Source: Desulfatibacillaceae bacterium
GTDB lineage: Bacteria > Desulfobacterota > Desulfobacteria > Desulfobacterales > Desulfatibacillaceae
Direction: 5' to 3'
DNA: 5,251 nt
NCBI GenBank assembly: GCA_030018745.1
Contig: JASEHB010000205.1
Location: 1-5,251, forward strand
Shown here: positions 1-4,251 of the stretch, piece after piece
Numbering within the stretch: the stretch's first letter is position 1
Layout: every line of letters starts with the position of its first letter
The notes under the pieces: generated by a model
What the model was told of the DNA's origin: nothing
The model's database searches: none
Seen by the model: only the letters and a program-made list of their open reading frames with translations
Position numbers and translations under genes: made by a program

Positions 1-49
1 GCCCACGGCTCCCTGGGGCCGCCTCCCAACACACACAGCCAAGCGTAGG

Positions 50-86
50 TTGGGTGGTTCCTGCGCGTAGCGCAGGGTTCACCCAA
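50..86. repeat. Symmetric palindromic hairpin repeat (REP-like)
   Basis: The sequence has a strikingly regular dyad: a 7-bp outer stem (TTGGGTG/CACCCAA), a symmetric GTT/GTT internal loop, a 7-bp inner stem (CCTGCGC/GCGCAGG) and a GTA tip. It is flanked by GTAGG on the left and CAA on the right. From memory it resembles the GTAGGTTGGGT...ACCCAACA palindromic repeats scattered between genes in many bacterial genomes, but I cannot confirm membership here. No T-run follows on either strand, so it is not a standard intrinsic terminator. It lies downstream of the HD-domain gene on the minus strand, a usual place for REP-like elements. The 12-mer at 64-75 recurs exactly at 4208-4219 in a second hairpin. 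Confidence 0.65.
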
Positions 87-127
87 CAATTTTCTGCCCA
101 GGCAAAAGGCAAAACAGCAAATTAAAT

Positions 128-154
128 CACGAAAACCACGAAACACACGAAAAA
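128..154. repeat. Three tandem 9-nt CACGAAA units
   Basis: Three consecutive 9-nt units all begin CACGAAA and differ only in the last two bases (128-136, 137-145, 146-154). They form an A-rich purine-biased tract just downstream of the HD-domain gene. Read on the minus strand, the tract is T-rich and starts with a T7 run (about 160-153) that could help end transcription of that gene, although I see no strong hairpin directly before it. The function is unknown. A short CACGAAA-type intergenic repeat of this kind could be an interspersed element or replication slippage. Confidence 0.6.
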
Positions 155-200
155 AACAAGGGCAGAGGAGTTGAAGGGCAGCGTTGCTGATTGCACCCTT

Positions 201-971
201 TTACCTGCTTTCCAAATTCCTGACAGCAATCTCGTAGAGCTTTTCGCCCAGGGAAAGGCCTGCATCTATTATGGGCGGGCCGTAAATTTGGCCTGTGGAG
301 GTGCGGAAGGTTTCCTTGATGCGGATTATGCTCTCCACGCCGGAGGGGTATCTCTCCACAAATACCGACAGGGGGGCCTTGAAATAGGAGATCATGCGCC
401 AAACGGTTTGGGTGAAGTTGTCCGGCCCCCAGCGGAATTTGTCTGCATCGTAAAGGCAGTCCGACAAAAGCGCTCCCCGCAGGGTGTTAACCGGCTCCGG
501 GGCAACAAAGGCCTCGTGGTTTTTTATGGCAGAGCATACATCTTCAATCTGGGCAGAAGACAGGGGAAAGTCCTGCAAAATTTCTTTGGCCTTCAAAGCG
601 CCCTTTTGGGCGTGATTTTTTTCCTTGCGGCAGATGTCGTGCAACAGAGCCGCGCACTGCACAAGGGCAAGGTCCCGAATTGAATCTTTTTGGCAGCGCC
701 CCCTTGCTTTGCCCTCCACAAGCACCAGAATTCCGGCATCCAAAGCCACCTTTGTAATATGCTCCCGTCCGTGGCCCAGATCATTGTCCGTAATGCTGCA
801 AACCAAATCAAAAAGGCTTTGCACCAGCGGGTCTGCCCCAAGAACGCCCAAAGAAAAGGAGGCCTGCTCCGCAAAATCCCTGTAAAAGGACGGCACGGGA
901 AGGCCTTGGGCAAGAAAAAGCGCCTGTTGGCGCATATTCTCATAAACAGGGTCCATGTTTATTTGTAGCAT
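201..971 (-). CDS. HD-domain metal-dependent phosphohydrolase
   Basis: This 256-residue cytoplasmic protein has no signal peptide or membrane segment. The HD superfamily hydrolyses phosphate esters of nucleotides or other substrates using metals held by His and Asp. The expected ligands are visible in order: the GHGREHI motif (H67, H71), the signature ALLHDI (H111-D112), further histidines H120 and H152 (NHEAF), and an aspartate-rich SDCLYDADKFRWGPDN segment (D171, D175, D177). The extra histidines suggest an extended, possibly two-metal site. The C-terminal part from about residue 185 is not a domain I recognise. The start at 971 is supported by an AGGG ribosome-binding sequence 7 nt upstream (982-979); the next Met (residue 6) has no such site. 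The gene is divergent from tatB and has no visible operon partner. The family is secure. The substrate is unknown and it should not be called a cyclic-nucleotide or (p)ppGpp enzyme on this evidence. Confidence 0.88.
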   Translation of the reverse strand: MLQINMDPVYENMRQQALFLAQGLPVPSFYRDFAEQASFSLGVLGADPLVQSLFDLVCSITDNDLGHGREHITKVALDAGILVLVEGKARGRCQKDSIRDLALVQCAALLHDICRKEKNHAQKGALKAKEILQDFPLSSAQIEDVCSAIKNHEAFVAPEPVNTLRGALLSDCLYDADKFRWGPDNFTQTVWRMISYFKAPLSVFVERYPSGVESIIRIKETFRTSTGQIYGPPIIDAGLSLGEKLYEIAVRNLESR

Positions 972-1215
972 TTTTTTGCCCTGTTAAAAAAGGGGAGTAA
1001 GGCTTTTTTTGTTGGGCCAACTGCAATGCCTTTAATTACCGTAAAAGACCTAAAAGCCTTTAAGCCTTCTATCCGCAAGGCTCCCAGGCCATCATTGGCG
1101 GCTTGTACTTTGAATTCAGGCAGTTTGGCCATCTACCCTTAAAAGCCCAAGATACGCCAAACCTTAAACTTTTTCTCCGCCCTTCAATTTTGATAAGCCC
1201 CTTGCCATTCCTCTC

Positions 1216-1243
1216 TTGACAGGCCCCCGGCCTGCTGGACTAT
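1216..1243 (+). promoter_or_regulatory. Candidate sigma70 promoter P1 of tatBC-mltA
   Basis: A perfect TTGACA -35 box (1216-1221) is followed after 16 nt by GACTAT (1238-1243), a weak -10 that keeps A2, A5 and T6 of the consensus. The spacer contains a perfect 6-bp inverted repeat with a 3-nt centre (CAGGCC at 1220-1225, GGCCTG at 1229-1234), which could be a small operator or a chance GC-rich dyad. The call rests on sequence match only. Confidence 0.4.
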
Positions 1244-1245
1244 CC

Positions 1246-1274
1246 TTGCGACTCTTGCGCCAATGCGCTAATAT
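1246..1274 (+). promoter_or_regulatory. Candidate sigma70 promoter P2 of tatBC-mltA
   Basis: TTGCGA (1246-1251, 4 of 6 consensus bases) and TAATAT (1269-1274, keeping the key T1, A2, A5 and T6) are separated by the ideal 17 nt. Transcription would begin near 1281, giving a leader of about 48 nt before the tatB ATG. The spacer holds a GCGC-CAAT-GCGC dyad (1257-1268). P2 starts just after the P1 -10 box, so the two would form closely spaced tandem promoters if both are real. Confidence 0.45.
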
Positions 1275-1316
1275 GGCAGCAGAGGGCAGGGAAAAACTTT
1301 GCTTGATGCACCCTCT

Positions 1317-1323
1317 GAAAGGG
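1317..1323 (+). promoter_or_regulatory. Ribosome-binding site that decides the tatB start
   Basis: GAAAGGG ends 5 nt before the ATG at 1329. This supports that ATG over the upstream in-frame ATG at 1299, which would add ten residues (MLDAPSERAD) ahead of the membrane helix. TatA/B proteins characteristically begin only a few residues before the conserved glutamate and helix, which fits the 1329 start. Confidence 0.75.
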
Positions 1324-1328
1324 CAGAT

Positions 1329-1802
1329 ATGTTTGGCATCGGAATGCCGGAATTACTGATCATCCTGGCAGTGGCTCTAATTGTTCTTGGCCCCAAAAAG
1401 CTTCCAGACATAGCCAAGTCGTTAGGCAAGGGCTATGCAGAGTTCAGGCGGGCCACCCAGGAGCTAAAAGACAGCCTTGACATTGAAAAGGACATCAAGG
1501 GCGTGCGCGATTCCCTTGACAGCGTTTACGATGCAGCAGCAGACGCCTCATCCGGGAACACAAAGTCAACCCCTTTGACCTCAAGCCCCCAGGCTGGCGC
1601 GGACTTGCCTGCAGATCCGGTTGATGCCATGGATTTGCCAAGCCCCACGCCAGCCCATCCGGGCCAGGAGGCAGGCCCATCCCCGCAAAATCCAGAGCCT
1701 GTCAAGCCCGTGCAGAAGCAGGATTTGACGGACCGCAGCGCGGAAAAAACCGATTCCGCGCAGGATGACAGCAAAACCCCTTCTGACAACAAGGCATCCT
1801 GA
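1329..1802 (+). CDS. tatB: Twin-arginine translocase subunit TatB (TatA/B family)
   Basis: This is a component of the Tat system, which moves folded proteins across the cytoplasmic membrane; TatB with TatC forms the signal-peptide receptor. The 157-residue product shows the family architecture: a very short N-terminus with conserved E8 (GMPELL), one membrane helix (about residues 7-20), the hinge LGPKKLP (G21-P22) and an amphipathic helix (about 27-60). An 85-90-residue tail rich in Pro, Ser, Asp and Ala follows and is probably disordered. The LGPKKLP hinge and the length favour TatB over TatA, whose hinge is usually FG-x-x-KLP and which is shorter. No second TatA-like gene is in the window, so a dual-function TatA/B remains possible. 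Its stop overlaps the tatC start by one base, implying translational coupling. The longer start at 1299 is less likely. Confidence 0.9.
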   Translation: MFGIGMPELLIILAVALIVLGPKKLPDIAKSLGKGYAEFRRATQELKDSLDIEKDIKGVRDSLDSVYDAAADASSGNTKSTPLTSSPQAGADLPADPVDAMDLPSPTPAHPGQEAGPSPQNPEPVKPVQKQDLTDRSAEKTDSAQDDSKTPSDNKAS

Positions 1803-2575
1803 TGGCTGAAAAGGAAAAAACCAGCGAAACAAATCAGGACCCGGCCAGGATGCCCTTTACCGAGCACCTTGAGGAGCTGCGCAAGCGGCTTATTTACTGC
1901 CTTATAGCCATAGGCATTGGCTTTGTGGCCTGCTACACGGTTAAAGAGCGCATCTTCACCTGGCTCACCCAGCCCCTTCTGGATGCACTGCCAGAAGGCC
2001 AGGGCCTCATATTCACCGGCCTTACCGAGCCATTTTTCGCTTATCTCAAGGTGGCCCTGCTTGGCGGGGTGGTTCTGGCCATTCCTGTCATCTCGTATCA
2101 GGTCTGGCGCTTTGTGGGGCCTGGCCTTTACGATACTGAAAAGAAGATGGTACTTCCCCTGGTGGTCTGCTCCTGCTTCTTCTTTTTGCTTGGGGCAAGC
2201 TTTGGCTACTTTCTGGTTTTTCCCCTGGGCTTTACCGTGCTGCTTGCATTTGCCTCTGATTCCATGCAGGCCCTTCCTTCGGTAAAGGAATATTTGAGCC
2301 TTGCAACCAAGCTCCTTCTGGCCTTTGGGCTTGTTTTTGAGCTGCCGCTTTTTGTTTCGGTATTTGCTCGCTTTGGCCTGGTAAGTGTTGAAAGTTTGAA
2401 GAAAAACCGCAAGTATGCCCTGGTGGCCTTTCTTATTTTTGGCGCAATGCTCACCCCGCCGGATGTAATAACCCAATTGCTTATGGCCATGCCAATGATG
2501 GTTCTGTGGGAGGTGGGCATTTTGGGGGCCATGATTTTTGGCAAGAAAAAGCAAAAAGAGCCTGATGCAACATAG
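1802..2575 (+). CDS. tatC: Twin-arginine translocase subunit TatC
   Basis: This polytopic core of the Tat translocase recognises the twin-arginine signal peptide at the cytoplasmic face of the inner membrane. The 257-residue length nearly equals that of E. coli TatC (258). Hallmarks visible in order are HLEELRKRL (22-30, with E25 and R27 matching the signal-binding E15 and R17 of E. coli), TEPFF (75-79), YQVWRFVGPGLYDTEK (99-114, E113 matching E103), FGLVFELP (175-182, E180) and LTPPDVITQ (217-225, D221 and Q225). Six hydrophobic segments fit the known fold, and a lysine-rich C-terminus agrees with the cytoplasmic location. The ATG sits inside the tatB stop region (TGATG overlap) with AAGG seven nt upstream (1791-1794). 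No expected key residue is missing. Confidence 0.97.
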   Translation: MAEKEKTSETNQDPARMPFTEHLEELRKRLIYCLIAIGIGFVACYTVKERIFTWLTQPLLDALPEGQGLIFTGLTEPFFAYLKVALLGGVVLAIPVISYQVWRFVGPGLYDTEKKMVLPLVVCSCFFFLLGASFGYFLVFPLGFTVLLAFASDSMQALPSVKEYLSLATKLLLAFGLVFELPLFVSVFARFGLVSVESLKKNRKYALVAFLIFGAMLTPPDVITQLLMAMPMMVLWEVGILGAMIFGKKKQKEPDAT

Positions 2576-2616
2576 CAGCGGGCAATCCGGGCGCCCGGCT
2601 TTCAAGCTGCCTTGCT
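2574..2616 (+). other. Intercistronic dyad between tatC and mltA
   Basis: A perfect 12-nt palindrome, CCGGGCGCCCGG (2587-2598), lies in the 82-bp gap between tatC and mltA. Outer arms AGCA (2574-2577) / TGCT (2613-2616) and GGCA (2581-2584) / TGCC (2608-2611) can close a larger structure around it. An A-run, not a T-run, follows, so it is unlikely to be a plain intrinsic terminator. It may be an RNA-processing or stabilising hairpin that sets the ratio of tatBC to mltA message, but this is inference. Confidence 0.4.
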
Positions 2617-2657
2617 AAAAAGAGCGGCACGAACATTCTTTGGCCTGGAATCCTGCC

Positions 2658-3932
2658 ATGAACAAAAAACAGCGCTTCACGGTAATTGCGGTTTTAGGGT
2701 CTGCAACCCTTCTGGCTGCCCTGATCATCTGGCGGTTGTCCGTCCCTGTGGCCCCGGTTATTCTGCCGCCTGAAAAGCCGCCTGCGTTACCCCCTGCGGG
2801 AATTGAATACCCCATGGGCCGGGTGGAGTCTGACAATATCCCCCTTTTTTCCGATGATATGGATATGGCCAGCCTTGTTACGGCCATGAACCAGTCCAGG
2901 GCCTATTTTTCGCGCCTGCCTAAAGACCGGCAGTTTGCTTTCGGCAAGGATTCCTTCACCACCGCGCATATGCAAAAGACCCTGGATGTTTTTCAGGCTT
3001 TTTTGGAAACAGGGCCCGACATTGACGAGTTAAACGCCTTTGTGCGTGAAAACTTTGCCGTGTATCAGAGTCAAGGCAGCGACCAGTGGGGAGCAATGCT
3101 CTTTACAGGCTATTACGAGCCTGTGATAAGGGGCAGCCTCACGCCGGACCCCAAATATCCCTATCCCCTGTATTCGGTTCCCAACGACCTTATTTCGATT
3201 GATCTTGGCAAGTTCTCATCCAAATTTGCAGGGGAGCGCATAACCGCAAGAATAGAGGGGAATGCTGTTTTGCCCTATTTTGACAGAAAGGACATAGAGG
3301 AAAAAAATGTTTTAAAGGGCAGGGCAAATGTTGTGGCCTGGCTGGAATGCCCCATAGACCGCTTTTTTCTGCACATCCAGGGTTCCGGGCGGGTGGAGCT
3401 TTCGGATGGCACCCTTATCAATGTGGGATACGCCGGGTCAAGCGGCCGCCCCTACCAGGCGGTGGGGGGCATCCTCATTCGGGACGGACACATTTCAAGG
3501 GAGGAAATGTCCATGCAGGCCATACGCCAATGGGCGCAGGAAAACCCCCATGCCCGCCAGGAGCTTTTCAACGCCAACCCAAGCTATGTTTTCTTTACAA
3601 AAAGAGATTCAGGGCCGTTGGGCTGCTATGGGGTTCCGGTGACACCCGGCCGCAGCGTGGCCACGGATCGGGCAATTTTTCCCGGTGGGGCGCTGGCCTG
3701 GATAGCATCCCAAAAGCCCGCCATTGACCCTGAAACCGGCGGCATAAGCCTTTGGCAGCCCTTTGGCCGCTTTGTGCTCAACCAGGACACCGGCGGGGCA
3801 ATCAAAACCCCTGGCAGGCTCGACCTCTTTTGGGGGCATGGCCCTTATGCGGAAATTGCCGCAGGCCACATGAAGCACGAAGGGCGGCTATATTTTTTGA
3901 TTCTCAAGGACGATTTCAACCCGCAGACATGA
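2658..3932 (+). CDS. mltA: Membrane-bound lytic murein transglycosylase A
   Basis: MltA cleaves the MurNAc-GlcNAc bond of peptidoglycan with formation of 1,6-anhydro-MurNAc, acting in the periplasm. The 424-residue product has an N-terminal membrane segment (about 8-26), a Pro-rich linker (29-47), an MltA domain with GYYEP (151-155), ITARIEGNAVLPYFDR (195-210), LHIQGSGRVEL (238-248) and GYAGSSGRPY (257-266), then a C-terminal 3D domain. The three aspartates of that domain are D337 (ATDRAIFPGG), D377 (QDTGGAIK) and D389 (RLDLFWG); D377 lies in the motif carrying the proposed catalytic Asp of E. coli MltA. No lipobox cysteine follows the hydrophobic segment, so it appears to be a signal-anchored protein or one with a cleaved signal peptide, unlike the E. 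coli lipoprotein. The ATG at 2658 has GGAA 7 nt upstream; the in-frame TTG at 2640 has no good site. It probably belongs to the tat operon (82-bp gap). Confidence 0.95.
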   Translation: MNKKQRFTVIAVLGSATLLAALIIWRLSVPVAPVILPPEKPPALPPAGIEYPMGRVESDNIPLFSDDMDMASLVTAMNQSRAYFSRLPKDRQFAFGKDSFTTAHMQKTLDVFQAFLETGPDIDELNAFVRENFAVYQSQGSDQWGAMLFTGYYEPVIRGSLTPDPKYPYPLYSVPNDLISIDLGKFSSKFAGERITARIEGNAVLPYFDRKDIEEKNVLKGRANVVAWLECPIDRFFLHIQGSGRVELSDGTLINVGYAGSSGRPYQAVGGILIRDGHISREEMSMQAIRQWAQENPHARQELFNANPSYVFFTKRDSGPLGCYGVPVTPGRSVATDRAIFPGGALAWIASQKPAIDPETGGISLWQPFGRFVLNQDTGGAIKTPGRLDLFWGHGPYAEIAAGHMKHEGRLYFLILKDDFNPQT

Positions 3933-3940
3933 TTTTTTTC

Positions 3941-3982
3941 AAACCCCAACAAATCATTATGCCTTTTTTCGGGGTTTTTGTG
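3941..3982 (+). terminator. Possible weak intrinsic terminator of mltA
   Basis: AAACCCC (3941-3947) can pair with GGGGTTT (3971-3977) across a 23-nt loop, and the 3' arm continues into a T-run (3975-3979, then GTGCTTCTT). The stem is short and the loop long, so it would be weak. GGGGTTT can instead pair with a third arm, AAACCCC at 4015-4021. Its place 9 nt after the mltA stop supports a role in ending the tatBC-mltA transcript. Confidence 0.4.
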
Positions 3983-4160
3983 CTTCTTAAAAGAATTGCA
4001 ATTGTTGTTTTTTTAAACCCCAAAAAAAACTAACCACCAAAGAAAGGCAAAGGCTTGCAGATTTGCACGCTTTGCGCGAGCCGGGGAGAGGTTTTTTCTT
4101 TTCAACTAACGGCGTACAGGGCGGGTCCAGGGAAAGGAGGGCAAGGCTTGCGGTGGTGCG

Positions 4161-4199
4161 CCGGGACTTTGGTGTACTGCTAGTACATTGAGATCCCGG
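4161..4199. repeat. Imperfect long hairpin in GC-rich intergenic block
   Basis: The outer arms CCGGGA (4161-4166) and TCCCGG (4194-4199) pair perfectly. The inner arms TGTACT (4173-4178) and AGTACA (4182-4187) pair perfectly around a GCT tip. The 6-nt stretches between them (4167-4172 and 4188-4193) pair mostly through G-U wobbles in RNA. Wobble-preserved pairing suggests selection on an RNA form or decay from a perfect palindrome. It lies about 50 nt downstream of the hdrA stop on the minus strand and could serve as a transcript-end structure or belong to an interspersed repeat family. Confidence 0.6.
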
Positions 4200-4218
4200 T
4201 GCGCTACCGCGTAGCGCA
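4200..4218. repeat. Perfect 8-bp hairpin adjoining the longer one
   Basis: TGCGCTAC (4200-4207) and GTAGCGCA (4211-4218) form a perfect stem around a CGC tip. It begins at the base after the previous hairpin ends. The 12-mer at 4208-4219 is identical to 64-75 in the hairpin near the left edge, which suggests related palindromic elements at both sites, though the stems are otherwise different. No T-run follows on either strand. Confidence 0.6.
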
Positions 4219-4251
4219 GCCAAAAGTTTTCTTGGAACCGCCCCTCCAATT

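Larger units (their letters stand above)
972..1328. other. Divergent intergenic region between the HD gene and tatB
   Basis: This 357-bp spacer separates two outward-facing genes. Its right end carries two candidate promoters for the tat genes, annotated separately. Its left end has the HD-gene ribosome-binding site (982-979), an A/T-rich dyad (986-992 with 1003-1009) and an 11-nt odd palindrome GTTGGGCCAAC (1011-1021). I could not pick out a convincing minus-strand promoter for the HD gene. A 38-codon ORF at 1026-1142 lacks a ribosome-binding site and is not called. No tRNA, riboswitch or other RNA fold was recognised in the middle. Confidence 0.6.
3933..4251. other. Convergent intergenic region between mltA and hdrA-mvhD
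   Basis: This 319-bp spacer has two compositionally different halves. The left part (3933-4030) is A/T-rich with homopolymer runs, three AAACCCC/GGGGTTT arms and a perfect 10-nt palindrome AATTGCAATT (3994-4003). The right part (about 4080-4245) is GC-rich and hairpin-dense, with an 11-nt odd palindrome GCAAGGCTTGC (4141-4151) and the two hairpins annotated separately. The 8-mer AGGCTTGC occurs at both 4051-4058 and 4144-4151. I see no ORF with a ribosome-binding site and no recognisable RNA gene. Confidence 0.6.

Noticed and set aside
1..48. Possible 3' end of a plus-strand gene entering from the left (frame 1 stop at 46-48)
   Set aside because: Only 15 codons are visible, they match no known motif, and the other plus frames are also open here, so the frame cannot be chosen.
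158..181. Direct repeat AAGGGCAG at 158-165 and 174-181
   Set aside because: Two 8-mers 16 nt apart are within chance expectation, and no mobile element or regulator-binding pattern is associated.
171..683. Plus-strand ORF (170 codons) opposite the HD gene
   Set aside because: The minus-strand frame carries clear HD motifs and a ribosome-binding site; this frame has neither domain signal nor neighbour support.
986..1010. A-run / T-run dyad resembling a plus-strand terminator
   Set aside because: The stem is almost all A-T pairs and no plus-strand gene ends upstream of it, so a terminator role is not supported.
1026..1142. Plus-strand 38-codon ORF in the divergent spacer
   Set aside because: It has an ATG and a stop, but no ribosome-binding site, and the peptide shows no recognisable motif. 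An ORF of this length is expected by chance.
1299..1328. Upstream in-frame ATG as the tatB start
   Set aside because: It would add ten polar residues before the TatA/B N-terminus, and the good GAAAGGG site is placed for the ATG at 1329.
1526..2605. Long minus-strand ORF (359 codons) opposite tatB and tatC
   Set aside because: It lies wholly antisense to two strongly supported genes. Its product is a Lys/Gly-rich composition typical of the reverse frame of a membrane-protein gene.
2640..2657. TTG at 2640 as the mltA start
   Set aside because: No ribosome-binding sequence precedes it, while the ATG at 2658 has GGAA at a suitable distance.
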